Part shown: piece by piece, positions 17,217 through 37,769 of the stretch
Layout of the letters: every line of letters starts with the position of its first letter
Position numbering within the stretch: the first letter of the stretch is position 1
DNA from: Chondrilla cf. caribensis
Taxonomy: Eukaryota; Porifera; Demospongiae; Chondrillida; Chondrillidae
Direction: 5' to 3'
DNA length: 64,000 bases
Assembly (NCBI GenBank): GCA_964020155.1
Contig: OZ026556.1
Span: 1,791,001 to 1,855,000, forward strand
The notes under the pieces: model-generated
Databases searched by the model: none
What the model saw: only the letters and a program-made list of their open reading frames with translations
What the model was told of the DNA's origin: nothing
Program-made: the position numbers and the translations under genes

Positions 17217-18077
17217 TCAAAAGCACAACACTGGAGACTCTGAGTCAAAATCCTGAACAGCTCCAGGAAGGGGGGTTGGGGCAGGGAAGAGGGGTCTTGC
17301 TGCTTGTTGAGCGGGAACTACCTTCCTCACAACTGGTGAGAGTGGACGCCTCTGCTTGATTCTGGACTCGTCCAAGTACTGGAGGATGTTCAATGAGGGA
17401 TGGTCCTGATGGACAGTCTTCCTTCCACTGTTCAAGTGAGCTGAAGGTCCCTGGGTGAGATTGGTGTCTGATACACCATGAGGAAGACCACAGGCCTTGT
17501 TAACATCCTTCCCACCATCACTTGGAGTCCACCAATTGAAGTTAAACTCCAGAGAAGCGGTACTGGAAGCCCTAGTGGAGATACCGAGACTAGACACGTC
17601 GCTATTGGTGTCGTCTGGAGCAATCTGATTCCAGGTCCAATCGTCAAAGCCGTGGTGGGGGGAGCAGAGAGCGTTAATGCTATCAGTGAAGCTGATCAGA
17701 GAGTCGGTGTCGCTGAACCCTTCCAGATATCCATAATCATACTGACAAGGGCTTGCATTCCATTTGAATTCCCTTGAAAAGAGAGAGCAGGCAGAGATGT
17801 TGCGAGGAGTGGTCGGCGGAGCCACTTCCATGCTCGCGGTGTCATTGTCGTTCGGATCCGTGTCGCCGAAATTAATCGGCAAGGGATAAACGTTGGTTGG
17901 AAGAACAAAAGCCAGTTGACCGGCAAGATCCTTGAGCGCCTCTTCTCTTTCTTCATCGGGTGTGTTTCTCCTGGCCTGGCTACGACTCATCAATCGTTGT
18001 ACGGCTGTTCTCGCCCTGCTCATCTGGTTGGTAAGCTTCTCCTTGCAGCTGGATGCAAATCGACTGAATTTAGTCAT
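17217..18077 (-). CDS. Unknown intronless protein, 286 aa
   Basis: A single open frame from ATG at 18077 to TGA at 17219. The first 40 residues are strongly basic and could form an amphipathic helix (SRFASSCKEKLTNQMSRARTA). A short acidic helix follows (EEREEALKDLAGQLAFVLP), then a Ser/Thr/Asp-rich, aromatic-dotted stretch (FSDTDSLISF, FDDWTWNQIAPDD, LEFNFNWWTPSDGG) and a basic Pro-rich tail (RIKQRRPLSPVVRK). No domain, signal peptide or membrane span is recognised. The aromatic-in-acidic pattern resembles transcriptional activation or binding-motif regions, which is only a suggestion. It lies in a same-strand series MEIOB, Nudix, this gene, RBBP6. The absence of introns is unlike most neighbours. 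Confidence 0.7.
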   Translation of the reverse strand: MTKFSRFASSCKEKLTNQMSRARTAVQRLMSRSQARRNTPDEEREEALKDLAGQLAFVLPTNVYPLPINFGDTDPNDNDTASMEVAPPTTPRNISACSLFSREFKWNASPCQYDYGYLEGFSDTDSLISFTDSINALCSPHHGFDDWTWNQIAPDDTNSDVSSLGISTRASSTASLEFNFNWWTPSDGGKDVNKACGLPHGVSDTNLTQGPSAHLNSGRKTVHQDHPSLNILQYLDESRIKQRRPLSPVVRKVVPAQQAARPLFPAPTPLPGAVQDFDSESPVLCF

Positions 18078-18342
18078 TTTGATTAGCTCTAGATTGACTT
18101 GACAAACGAAAATCTCACGAAGAGTAGAACAACTGGTTCACTTTCCACAGAATAGAAGTCTTGAGACTGCGACGTCAGTAAACAATGACCACCAATGAGT
18201 TTGAATTACAATAAATTTGGCAGTTGATTGGACAATTGTAATATTATATTTATATATATTTTTCGAAAATTATACAATAAAACGAGATTTATAAAATAGT
18301 ATAGCGTATCTAACTATGATACATGTAGGCCCAACCAATAAG
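18078..18342. other. Short spacer between two intronless genes
   Basis: 265 bp separate the Nudix stop from the unknown gene's ATG. It must hold the 3' UTR of one and the promoter of the other. The left half contains AGACTGCGACGTCAGTAAAC (a TGACGTCA-like CRE half match, GACGTCA, near 18170). The right half is AT-rich. Confidence 0.4.
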
Positions 18343-19107
18343 CTACAAGACAGACTTCAATCTCATGGTTATAGGCTTGAAGGTTATGCACACTGAGTTG
18401 TTGTCTCTTGGCTCAGACTCATCATGATAGAAATAGGTGTAGGGGAAAGGGGGGATGCGGTCCAGGATGACACATGATGCCAGAATGCATACATTTGCTG
18501 TCAACCCCCAAATCCAATGAGAGCTATTCTTCACAGGATCACTGTACAGGAAAAAGTTCAAAAAATATGCTTCAAAGGGTTTGATGGGAGAGCGCCACTT
18601 AACGTTTTTGTGAGATGTTGAGCTTAGGAACAGCTCCAGTGGAACCCAGAATGCACTTTCGACCTCGCGGGGACAAAGTTCAAGTTGGTTAGGGTTGTAC
18701 TCCGGATGAAGAACTCCAAGAATAGGAGTAACTGTAATAATTTTTCTTCCCTCAGAGATTATGGCGGGGAGAGGGCCCACCACAGTGATATGTTCCTTGC
18801 TGATGCCAACTTCCTCTTGCGTTTCGCGAAGTGCCGCACAAATGTGCGTCTCTCCCACTTCTAAGTGTCCCCCTGGAAGGCAAATTTCCCCGGGAGACCG
18901 TTCAACGGTGGCAGACCGTCTTGTAAGCAGAACGTTCAGTTTACCGTCGACACATTGCACTAGGAAGAGGACAGCAGCTTGATTTAGCTGATCACGAGGG
19001 AAAACTTTGTTACGTTCAATAGGACTAGAATGAGCAATAACTTTTGCTTCGTTCAGCAGATGCAATTCTTTCAAACATGCTTGAAGACGACAGATCGTTT
19101 CAGCCAT
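18343..19107 (-). CDS. Coenzyme A diphosphatase, Nudix family (NUDT7/NUDT8-like)
   Basis: Intronless, 254 aa. A complete Nudix box starts at residue 80 (GHLEVGE, then seven residues, then RETQEEVGI), with the metal-binding glutamates intact. Just before it, LLTRRSATVERSPGEICLPG fits the UPF0035/CoA-pyrophosphatase signature. Near the C terminus IWGLTA is the block typical of NUDT7 and NUDT8. Such enzymes split CoA or acyl-CoA into phosphopantetheine and 3',5'-ADP in peroxisomes or mitochondria. The last residues KSVL are not a canonical peroxisomal SKL signal. An N-terminal mitochondrial presequence is not obvious, so the compartment is open. Start is the only early ATG. It lies 158 bp downstream of the MEIOB stop on the same strand. 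Confidence 0.9.
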   Translation of the reverse strand: MAETICRLQACLKELHLLNEAKVIAHSSPIERNKVFPRDQLNQAAVLFLVQCVDGKLNVLLTRRSATVERSPGEICLPGGHLEVGETHICAALRETQEEVGISKEHITVVGPLPAIISEGRKIITVTPILGVLHPEYNPNQLELCPREVESAFWVPLELFLSSTSHKNVKWRSPIKPFEAYFLNFFLYSDPVKNSSHWIWGLTANVCILASCVILDRIPPFPYTYFYHDESEPRDNNSVCITFKPITMRLKSVL

Positions 19108-19265
19108 TTTAGCGGATACATGGGGAATCCCCTAATATCAGCCGACCTCGGTGTCAAGTCAATTTCAGTGTATATTGTACCTAATACATACATTATATAC
19201 GAGTACATTGCTGATTTATATTTATTAAAGAAACTTGAGGAAATACATACACACCCATATATAGT

Positions 19266-22200
19266 TTAAAGCAATTTTGCCATTTCTTCGATATCTACCG
19301 GTGCAGCCGAGATAAGTTTCACTCGTTGAGGACCACCAGAAATTGCATTGTAACTGGCCTGTAATAGACAATTGAGAGAAAATTATTTTCTGGAATTCTC
19401 TAGTCAACAGTAGATGTACATACTCGAAAATAGACCTTCATCCTTTCTAGTAAGAGTTTGGCTCTCAAACGTGCACGTTCTCCACCACTCATAGCCATGA
19501 ACTGTGCGGCCTAGAATCAGTGTATATAAGAGTGATCAATTTGTTGACAAACGTAGAGGGACCCAGAGAAAAACAACCACACATAACTCTTACCGAACAG
19601 TTCAGAAAGGTTTCAGCTGGTCGGTCAGACAATCGCACACTGTGAATGCTGTCTGTGTGGTCTGCAAGTGATACTCGGAAGTCAAAGGAGTACTCCATAG
19701 GGGCTGTAGTTCCAAACAAGCCACATTGAGAATTCTCGCACACAGCAGCACTCGTGGACATGCGCGTCTTGCATCCTGAGCTATGATTGGAGAAACAGGG
19801 AACAATATTATAATAGCTGGACAGATCCAGACTGACTCTTGACAACGGTAAACATTGCAACCAGAAGATGTAGGATATTACCATTTGCAAGCCACAATCT
19901 TGCCCAAGTCTCCAGCATCAATGTCCAGAGATGTGATGACAGCAAACAGAAACCCAGTGAAGCCTGCGGATTGAGCATATTCCGGTTTACTGGACATCTG
20001 TTCATTGAGCTGCTTCACAGTGTACAAGTCGGAAATTGCACTAACTGTGGAGTGGAATGAAGAACACAATTGTAAGAGCAATAAGAGTAGTTCACTATCA
20101 GTCCTCACTCACTGTCAGTTGTTCCATCATGGTCTTCCATCTCGGGAGTAAGGCTTGATTGCTGTCCAAATTGGTACAGTCTGTGTCCTTCTGGGCAATC
20201 TGTAGTAGGTACATGGATGGAGGGATGTGGTGTAAGGTACAGTGGGACCACATGATGGGAACATGTACCTGGATTGTTAATGATGATTGTCTTAGGTCCA
20301 CATGTAGCCACTACTGATTGTCTGAAGTCATCGTACTTCACCTGAACATCCACAATGAACACAACTGCATCCACAAGAGGGAGACAATACAAAGAGGAAA
20401 CAAATTGGAGGGAGTTCACACAACCTTACACTAGTATTGGGCAATTATTCAATAATAATTAATCATGACATTGACAAGGACAATTATCGAATGAGCATGA
20501 AATTTAATACCACAATTATCATTGGAACACAATTATCGGCTACTATCGTGCCTATTCAAGGTTTCAGTTGTGCAAAATATCTACTGTAGCTTGATGTAAG
20601 TTGCATAAAGGGTTCATTTGCTGTCATTCCAACAAATATTTCTTACTCTTGAACAGTAATGTCATTGTTTTCTATACTATTAAATAATCCCAATATCCTC
20701 AGGGACAGTACTAACCATTTTGCTTGGGAGTCCAGGTCTGTGCCAGATCAATGACGTCTTTATCCCATCTAAGAACATAGAAATGGAGACATTGCAGTCA
20801 GTGACAAGCTGACCATAGACATGAATATCCATATGAACATGATAAGCAAATATAAATAACAGACAAACATAACTGATTGATAAATACGTATGTATATGTG
20901 TTTGTGTATGAACACGTGCACTAACATGAATAGGCTGAAACTTGGACAGGTTGGATCCATCAATCTGACTTCACACCTCTGCAGCTGTTTGCCAGTCTTG
21001 CCGGTAATCTGCTTTTCGGCTCCGACCTGACACAACCCCACAACAATGCAGTGGTGAGTACACACGTACAACAGCTGTACTCATGCATAAAGGACACATA
21101 CATTGGCCACATAGATGTGGAATAACTCACAGATCTAACAACAGCTAAAATGTTTGCATTTTGGCTGCCATCCATCTGCGTTGCAGCCAGTGATAATAGA
21201 CTGTTGAGGGTGTGATAGTCGTGAATGGAACAAACGGGGATGTTAGCCAGTGCTGAATAGTCTGCGTGGTCCCAACCGTTGTACAGAGACAGTGACGAGT
21301 ACCGTTCACTCAATACCATCTGATAGGGACTATGCAAATGAATACAGTGCAACTTGCTGCATGGGTAAGTCACCAGTGTAGTATGTACTCCTGGCTAGTA
21401 CATATTGTAAACCTAGTCAGTACATACTACTGGTTTGTACATACAATACTCCTTTCCATACATACATACACTTCACGCGGCCCCTGTTTCCTCTATACCG
21501 TATGAGCAAGTACTGATAGCAAGTACTTCTGATAACAGTTACAGATGCAGGGTGCCCTTGAGGTACTTACCAAGCACATTGCACTGCACACGTGTGTTAC
21601 ATGTAACATCATATTCATTACGTTTAACTGAAACAAAGATGCAAAAGGGGTATGCTTTGCCACTAACCTGCTTGTTGTGGGCCTCCATCTGTCATCAACT
21701 GGACTAGAGCTCTTTGTCTGAATATTTGGATTACATATTTCAACTACGTCATTTATTTTGAATGAACTGTTGAGTTTGGTAATGTACTCCTGAGAACCCC
21801 AACACACGATGTTGATATGGTCTGCTGGTGAGTCACGGATGGTCAGCATCAACTTCCACAGTGTATTCCCGGGATCTAAAGTGAAAAAACCATCACCAAC
21901 TAATCTTCAAACCATTAGTATACCATTCGGATATTGCTTGAAGCACCACTCTCAAGCAAGTACTGGTGGTCTATATGAAGTTTAAACTTGAATGAATGCG
22001 AATATTTGTCAACAGGGAGTACCAAATTAGGAAGCAACAATTCACGGTAAATGGTGGAGCCAGATGTATTAGAAAAGAAAAAAATGAATTATGTTTGCCG
22101 TCAATACAGGACAACACAGCAAATAGTAGCTCTGTGGACTATACACACATGGTTCATAGTGGCAGTGAGGTGTGGGTCTGTACAAGTATGCACATGAGCC

Positions 22201-22630
22201 AGAAATGAGTGGACAATGTGTACATGGGTGAATAAAGTAACTTAATATCAAACCAGGAACACAAAGGGGAACACTGAAAGCAGTGGCACAAGGCGAACAG
22301 GGGTGGTGTGAAGCGACTGTGCGCACTGGAGGAAATCCGCGCTAACACGGTCAACGTTGAAACTAACTTTTCTTGTCGGGAAATGACCTCACTCCGGCTT
22401 TGGCGAGCACCAGACCTACCACCATCTACACTTTCGCAGTTTAAAAGTTAGCGAGAAGAAACACACTTGTGTAGAGCAGAGTACAGACAAAGAACTTTAG
22501 TTACCGTGTTATGTTGATGTGGAGCCAGAGACTTTATGTTTGTCCTGTTAAAGCTTTCTTGTCCTTGAAAAGTAGAATTGCTTTCCCTCTTCGGGTTGCT
22601 GTTGTCGGTGGAGTAAGCGAATGATGCCAT
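19266..22630 (-). CDS. MEIOB: Meiosis-specific OB-domain protein, 485 aa
   Basis: Twelve exons in continuous phase: 22630-22505, 22425-22368, 21875-21668, 21329-21131, 21026-20926, 20768-20716, 20364-20269, 20199-20113, 20044-19882, 19780-19594, 19510-19424 and 19358-19266 (TAA). After a divergent 40-residue N terminus, the chain follows human MEIOB block by block: GLVLAKAGVRSFPD, LTIRDSPADHINIVCWGSQE, HDYHTLNSLL, GKQLQRCEVRL, WDKDVIDLAQTWTP, then DLYTVKQLNEQ. The third OB fold contains a CSGC...CENSQC zinc site. MEIOB is an RPA-like single-strand DNA binding factor. With SPATA22 it protects and processes meiotic recombination intermediates. At 485 aa it is close to the human length (442-471). 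It is head to head with the aquaporin gene. Confidence 0.94.
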
Positions 22631-22846
22631 GCTGTGATGAGAAAATGAGAGCAACAGTGTGCTGTTCTGTTTCTCTTGGGGGAGAAAAAACTGAAAGGAT
22701 ATCTTGGGACTGTTTTTTGGAGGGAAAATCACAGCTTTTATGGTCCTCTGCAGCCTGCACTGTACCCGCCATTATCCCGGGCTGGGAGGTGTGGTTAAAG
22801 TGGGCGTTGGGTATTATCAAGTCACGTGGATCGCTTCTAGGAGAAG
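22631..22846. promoter_or_regulatory. Bidirectional promoter, MEIOB / aquaporin
   Basis: 216 bp lie between the two divergent start codons. The aquaporin side carries GTCACGTGGA, a CACGTG box at 22823-22828, about 20 bp before its ATG. Confidence 0.55.
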
Positions 22847-24423
22847 ATGCCCAAAAAGAAGTCAACGGGTCACTTGCTGATGGCAACTAGCCTGCTTTCG
22901 GAGGAGCCAAAATGGTATCGATCGCAAGACTTCTACCTCGAATTGATTCGACGTTCACTTGCCGAGTTCTTCGGGACGGCTTTGTTCGTCTTTATAGGGA
23001 TTTGTAGCACTCGAGACGTGGACTTGGACGACGCGTACGACCAGACTCCATCTTCTGTGACTGCTGTAGCTCTGGGTCATGGGCTGGGACTCATGTCAAT
23101 GGTAGCAGCATTTGGGCACATCAGGTGAGATTTTAGACAATGGAACGAGTTTTTGCCATCAGATAGTTTACATATGTGCGCGAACTGGTGCAGAACCTCC
23201 CTTTCACGCTATAATCACTTTTGTTCATGTACCCAGCAGTACACAACCACCAGTGCATACGACTGAGGGATGCCCTAGTTTGCCGATAAGTGGCCTGTTG
23301 AACAGGTGTGCTAACTCCTGTATGGCCTGTACCTAGATACGCCAACCACTCGCCTGTGGTGGTTGTACAGCCCCTATTTCTGATTGTAAAGCAGTTGGGC
23401 TGTAGCTCTTGTGACCTTTTGTGCTAGTTGTACCTTGGGAACCTGGGAGTGTGAAGAAATGAGCAAAGATAGGCACTGGAGACTGTGAATGCAACTTCCT
23501 AGTTGGCCTACGTATATGTACATGGACACTGTCTATTGTTCCTCCATGGACTGGGAAGATGGCAGGAATAGGCAGTTGGCTACTACCACGGGGGGGGGGG
23601 GGGGGGGATGACTATAAACAGGTGACTTGATATGAGAGTGATTGTTTTAGACCGACTCCATGGCGATGTATTCCCCCCCTTCACTCCCACAAAGACAGCC
23701 GATGTCCTTGTAGTTGTGGTTGATGTTATGTTTTCTTTTGGATATCATCTTTTTCTCTCATCCTTGAACTCGTATGCAGTGGTGGGCACTTCAACCCTGC
23801 TGTCAGCACTGGTGCCTTCATTGCAGGCAAGCTGAACGTGTTGGCCTACATTGCTTACTTCTTTGCTCAGATATTTGGTGGTATTGTTGGGTCTCTCTTT
23901 GTCCTGGTGAGTTGCCATGTTGGTACACTCAATAGATCAAAAATTTGGCAGACAGACTCCATTTAAATGCACACAGATTCCGTGAGCTCAGATTGTAGTT
24001 GTATAGAACTTATTTTACATACTTTCATGTTGGCATTACACCCCTTCTTTCACTTATTTGCCACTGTTGATCCTCAACTGTAGTTTTTAGGTTTTAAGCA
24101 AGTCTGTACAAGAATATTTCCCCCAATGTATGTCTCTAGGTGATTGGACCGAAGTACGTGATAACGGGGGTGCACCATCTTGACCCGGACATTAGTTTTA
24201 TTCAAGGAATCTTCATTGAGATGATGCTTACCACCTTCTTTGTGACTACAATTTTGAATTGTGCCACGGACAAATCATCAGATGCCAAACAAATTGTTCC
24301 CCTTTGTGTGGGACTTTCCCTTGCTGCCAGTATTTTTGCTGGGTGAGTATCCATGGTTCAGGAGTGTATTCAACTGGATAAGATGAATGCGTTTAGGGTT
24401 GTAACTTTTTGTAGTGTGTGTGT

Positions 24424-24459
<36 letters not shown>

Positions 24460-24875
24460 ATACCCGCGTGTGTGCTTGTGCGTGTGTGTGTGCGTTCGTG
24501 TGTGTATGCATATGTATTTGCATATATCTGTGGTATACATTTGTGGATTTGTCTTTGTACTACAGTATGTGTAGAAATTTACTCAGTTGTTCATCTAGTC
24601 CTCTTGAAAGCCTTTCGCCATCTGACCGACTATTGTGCAGGTTCCATACTTCTGGTGCGTCACTCAACCCGGCACGAAGCTTTGGTCCTCTGGTGGCCCT
24701 TACAGGACAGCAAGACTACCCTCCAGCGACACTGTGGCTCTATCACTATGTGTATTGGGTGGGTCCACTACTTGGAGCCCTCATTGCCGGTATTGTCTAC
24801 AGGTTTATATTCAGTTCCGAGCCCCTGATCCCTCTAGTCAAGACCAGGAAGGCCAGCCTTGTTAATGACCTGTAG
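22847..24875 (+). CDS. Aquaporin, 280 aa
   Basis: Exons 22847-23124, 23780-23906, 24140-24342 and 24641-24875 join in phase and end at TAG. Both half-helix motifs are present: GGHFNPAVS in exon 2 and [10 protein letters not shown] in exon 4. The first half has the [13 protein letters not shown] helix and GHGLGLM. The last helix ends [17 protein letters not shown]. Six membrane spans fit the 280 aa length. NPAR with its pore arginine and the intact first NPA indicate a water-selective type rather than an aquaglyceroporin; substrate is inferred. An in-frame ATG at 22880 could be the start instead, removing 11 residues ([11 protein letters not shown]). Intron 3 contains a (GT)n tract (24414-24500) and intron 1 a run of about 18 G near 23590. 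A polyadenylation signal is at 25317. Confidence 0.95.
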
Positions 24876-26604
24876 TTTGACTTATGTGAAGATTTACACT
24901 CAAACATTGAAAAAGAGCTTTGTATCACTGCAGTCTGGTTTGGCTTGGTAACACACTTTAATAGGTTATATATTTTTACTATTACTGACGAGGAATTTAT
25001 ATGAATTTTTGTTTAATCTCCTATTGTGAAGTTATATAGATGCTAATTGCTGACCAATTGTTTTACTTTTATTTTCATATCATTTCTGCTAATGCGATAT
25101 CGTAATTTGTATATTATGCAATATTGATTTAGTAACTATTGCCATGCAATAATGCCATACTGGGTTCTTCCCAGGATTTTGTTAAGATAGTGCTAGTTCC
25201 ACTAACTCACATTTGGCATTATTATGAAGTTAAAATGCACTGTCATTTTGTATAGGAATTTGTGCCAAATTGCAAATTTTGATCAACTGCGACAAAAAAT
25301 GCAGCATAACCTTCCAATAAATAGTTTAAAGTAATCAAAGGCAGTGTTAATGGTACATGATCAAACATTATAATTGAATTACATTTGATATATTGCTATC
25401 ATTTGCTGTATTAAAATAATGTATTACGTATATGTATACGTACATAATAAGAGAATTTTGCATGGCTTTATTATTATCAATTTTACTACACAGTTGGTAT
25501 AATATATAATATATACCACCGGCCTACGTACGTATGTGTGTATTATACACTTTGTTTCTGTTTGTGTATGTATATGCATAATATAATCATTTACAACACA
25601 TTAATTTTGGTATAATAGCACCTACATGTATACATGTGTGTATATACACTATGTTTTTGTATATAATATATATATATATATAATATTTACATATACACGT
25701 GTATATATAATATTATCTTAATATCTATAACATTTGAAGGAAACTCAATCATCTATATATTTGTACATCAATCAGGAAACATTGGTACAGAAATAATAAT
25801 AATCACACGTATTATTATTAGTTTATTTCATACAAAAATCAAACAGCAGTTGAGAAGCATAAACAAACCACCACTCACAATCCAAACTGTACAATGGACA
25901 GGTAATCGACACTACGCACACACACGCAGTGTACCTGTTGAAGTCCTAACAAAACACCATATATGCTACAGATTACACAAGTGCGTTTGGACAGCACACA
26001 GCGATAGCAATAATACGCTACGTATACGTATATAACGTTAGCCATGTAACATGATAAGCACACATACAATTGAAGTATGCGGATGACTGTAGATGAAAAA
26101 TGGCCTTGAGATGACACAGTACACAAACACCAGTGAATACATGTTGCTATAAAGCCAATGAGAAAAACAGCGATTGACACACAAATTGAGGTATTCAAAC
26201 ACACACAAAACGCAAAGATAGCACACCTTTTCAAAAGAACAAAGCTATAAACAGCTGGGCTACAATACAAGTTGAAACGAAAACCGGTTGTTTTTAAACT
26301 GCAAAATGAGCACACAGCAAGTAATGAAGACAAAGATGATACTCATATCTGTTTATGATACAAGTAAACACGAAAACAATGAAAGGTATGAGTTGATGAG
26401 GATAGAGGCACATACAGTACAATGTGCTTACAAGCAAACACAGGTTGAAGACTTGGGCAAGTCCTATACAATTGGCACAAATAATGTCCAAGAACATTAG
26501 GTGTACAAGTGTAAGAAAGCAAAACAAACGGAAAAGCCAACAGATGAGAGCAAAGAAACAACTATGGTAATAGATAAGCCAACAAAGTACGTACATGAAC
26601 ACAC

Positions 26605-26656
<52 letters not shown>

Positions 26657-26693
26657 TTTGCACATGAAAATTACATCTACTGAGCAAAAGGAG
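24876..26693. other. Convergent 3' UTR region, aquaporin and TNRC6
   Basis: No supported gene. The left part is AT-rich with AATAAA at 25317-25322 (plus), a likely aquaporin poly(A) signal. The right part has AATAAA on the minus strand (TTTATT at 25822-25827), which would give TNRC6 a 3' UTR of about 870 nt. A (CA)n tract lies at 26600-26653. ORFs here are short and lack coding character. Confidence 0.55.
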
Positions 26694-34798
<8,105 letters not shown>

Positions 34799-34819
34799 CT
34801 CTGCGGTGCAAGTAGATCT

Positions 34820-36500
34820 ACGTATGTAGGCATAAAATAGACAAGGTTCACTGGAGGCCCTGAGTATTTACGTATGTATGTAGGTATGTATACCAAGTAA
34901 AGAATAGAGAAAATAATGAATTTTTGTTTGATAAATATACGTACGTACATACATACGATATACAACACATATGTACGTATGTACATACGCATTTCGTAAG
35001 AGATACATCATAACTGAATCTACAAATATCCAATCAGAATAACTACGTACAAACTTGAGTAAAATATTAGAAAAATTAAAAAGGAACAATAATATACGTA
35101 CGTATGTGGATAGATATGTATGTACGCATAAGTTTCTACATTCAATAAAGTTACTTTTATATAATGACGGTTAAAGAACTCAGTAGGATTTATGTTCAGA
35201 TATGTAAGCACAAGTAGCAACACGGAGAGTTGTACTGCCTTAGTATGTTTATGTATAACACATCACCAACATGTTGAGCCAGAAAAAGACCACACACATA
35301 TGTATGCCTGGTCACAAATATACACACATGTACATACGTACATAATTTATGTATGTACGTACGTACATACGGTATGTGTATATATCACTAAAACATATAC
35401 GTACATATACTCCTTGGTTTTGTGTATCTCTCTCTGACTCAATCACAATGAATATCAGGAGGTAGAAAAAACAGCTTAACCATGACCAGTTGGAATTTAC
35501 ATACATACAACCATATGTATGTACATATGGTTGTACCTAGAACAAACAGATAGCACATCCACTTCAAAGTGGAAAAATAGTCACTTCACAAGAAGATACC
35601 ATTGAGGTGTGTACGTACGTATGTATGTACCCACAGTACTACACTGACTACTAATTCACACTGAAGCTCTACATACACGAGTACATAGATACGTACGTAC
35701 ATACACACGCATATTGTATTCAAGTGTGAATGAACTGCAAACCAAAACAATGCATTGTGGTGAAAATGTTACAATACAGACAGGAACTCAACTATACCAT
35801 GGCAACACCCTGACAGTCTACATACACACATGTACTTGATGTAGATGTGTTCACTACCTGGGAGTAGTTTTGATTCCGGACAATTAAAGTTTTGCAGTAG
35901 TTAACTGTAGGATCAGTACATGTCCTAGTGTGTAGGCCACAAAGTATTGAAACTGTATGAGTAGTTACAGTCTACAAGTGTGAGGAACTTGAGCTTTCTG
36001 GGTTTTGTACCCAACACAGAAACCTACATAAGTACATATGCACACACACATGGTGCAGATGTATAAGTGCAATGCAACACAACCATGACTGAAATGACAG
36101 TTTGATTATGTACGTACGTACATACGCACGTATACATACATGTGTTTGTAGGTACATATCCATGATGCTGAAATCAGACATACGTACGTACGCACATGTC
36201 ATAACAAGTAGAAATTACAACCGCAGCCCTAATACACGTATATACGTACGTACATAGTCGATAAAGTACCGTACCACTTGCACTGAAGTGAACCACAGAT
36301 TTACAAAATAATTGAGGAGTGAAATCTATTCTTGTGTTCTGGACACTCAATAATATGTATCGCACAATGTCAGCTAAAAAGTCTACATAACAAACAGTCC
36401 TCATCTGTGCGAATCAAGGAAAACGAACAGGTGTACAGGTACACATGTGGAAGGATGTATGTATGTACATACATATGTACATTCATAAAGAATGGACATT
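34820..36500. other. Tetramer-rich spacer or 5' intron upstream of TNRC6 start exon
   Basis: Repeated short clusters of TACGTACGTATG-type tetramers are separated by plain AT-rich sequence. I see no exon with credible splice sites here. If the upstream TNRC6 exons are real, this is their intron. 36501-37314 is likewise featureless. Confidence 0.6.
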
Positions 36501-37314
36501 CAACACTAAATCTATGAGCATTATGTAATATTCACTTGATGGCAAAAATCCCATCCCAACAGACTATGCATATCATGTACTACACATACATGTGGTTGAT
36601 ATTTGAAACTGCCAAGTATTTTGTGAATACCAACACAAGCACTCGGTGCAAAGTGCGTTCTACTCCGCATACACATATGTGTCCTAATAGAAATATCAGC
36701 ACAGAGCACAGTTATGTTATAAAGTGATAACATCAACATGCTGGAGACGAGATATGCACCAAATATCCCTAATTGCAATTTGTCAGAAGTGTAGCTCGTT
36801 TCAACACTCAAAATGCAAAAAGGAAGTATTCGTTACACAAAGCCATTAAGACGAAAAGGATTGTTTTCAAATACCCTACCACAAACTGGTGTTCACAACA
36901 TAATACCTGAAAACCACAATTCAAAAGATAATACTCAATCCACTTTTTACAAGATAGTACTCTAATTGTTATTCACAAAATAGTACTCAAAACCATTATC
37001 AACAGCACTTGAAGCAGTTTTCAAAGACATCACTCAGTAAAGAATGCATCAATAATGATACACCAAAACACACTATTCAAAATGCTGCATGAGCACAGAA
37101 TATTGTGGAATTTCACCACGGAATCAAGAGTTTGTCGCTACCTCCCTCCACATAATCGTTGAGATGTGGATACAGTGACAACAAATCGAATACCGACACT
37201 ACAAGTAGGCACCAGTAGGTTGATAGACCGTGTCACGGGTATGCAAGGTACACGCGCGTTTCCTGGATTTACAGTTGATTTAAGACAACATCGAATGACT
37301 CCGGAACCTCTTAC

Positions 37315-37769
37315 TGATGCGATTTCTTCGGGTGGTATTACTTCCCGATACACGGGTACACAGTGAAAATGAAATACTGGCGATACTCAATCACCACAGG
37401 GAAACATCAGTAACAAAAACAGACAACACGGAGAATCAACAGTACCAAACACACGCAGTCTCACCTTATACTTGAAAAATAGACAATACAGAAGAATGAA
37501 ACGAATGACGCATCTACTGTGGATTAAAAAGGATGTGAGCGTTCGAAGTGACGACGTTGCGACTGAAAGACCTGCGAAGAATAGTAAGTGACAAAATCAA
37601 TTCACATCGAGTGAGAGACGAAAAGAACAAAATGTGAAACGTTATTAGGACTGGCAAAACTTGACTTTTAAATTCTTTCTATAGATTTTGTTTTTCTCAC
37701 CTGAAATGGCCTGTTAGCAATATAGAAAGGTACAACAAAGCGACATAGCATTTACCTCCCATCGGCCAT
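37315..37769 (-). other. TNRC6: Candidate upstream coding exons of TNRC6
   Basis: ATG at 37769 opens MADG and meets a GTAAAT donor after 37756. A second open segment 37376-37315 has a CGCCAG acceptor and GTAAGA donor. Joined, they enter the 34800-34726 exon through its CGCAG acceptor with phases 2, 1 and 1 all agreeing, adding 26 residues before the downstream MSSHSKV start. The phase match is real, but there is no family motif to confirm it. These could instead be 5' UTR exons or chance. Confidence 0.4.

Noticed and set aside
20500..20700. AT-rich MEIOB intron checked for a tRNA or other small RNA gene
   Set aside because: No cloverleaf with A/B box motifs could be supported by eye. No tRNA was found with confidence anywhere in the window, though a covariance-model scan was not possible.
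37138..37353. 71-aa minus-strand ORF upstream of TNRC6
   Set aside because: It runs through a GTAAGA donor-like site and shows no family similarity. Only the 37376-37315 part is retained, as a tentative exon in another frame.
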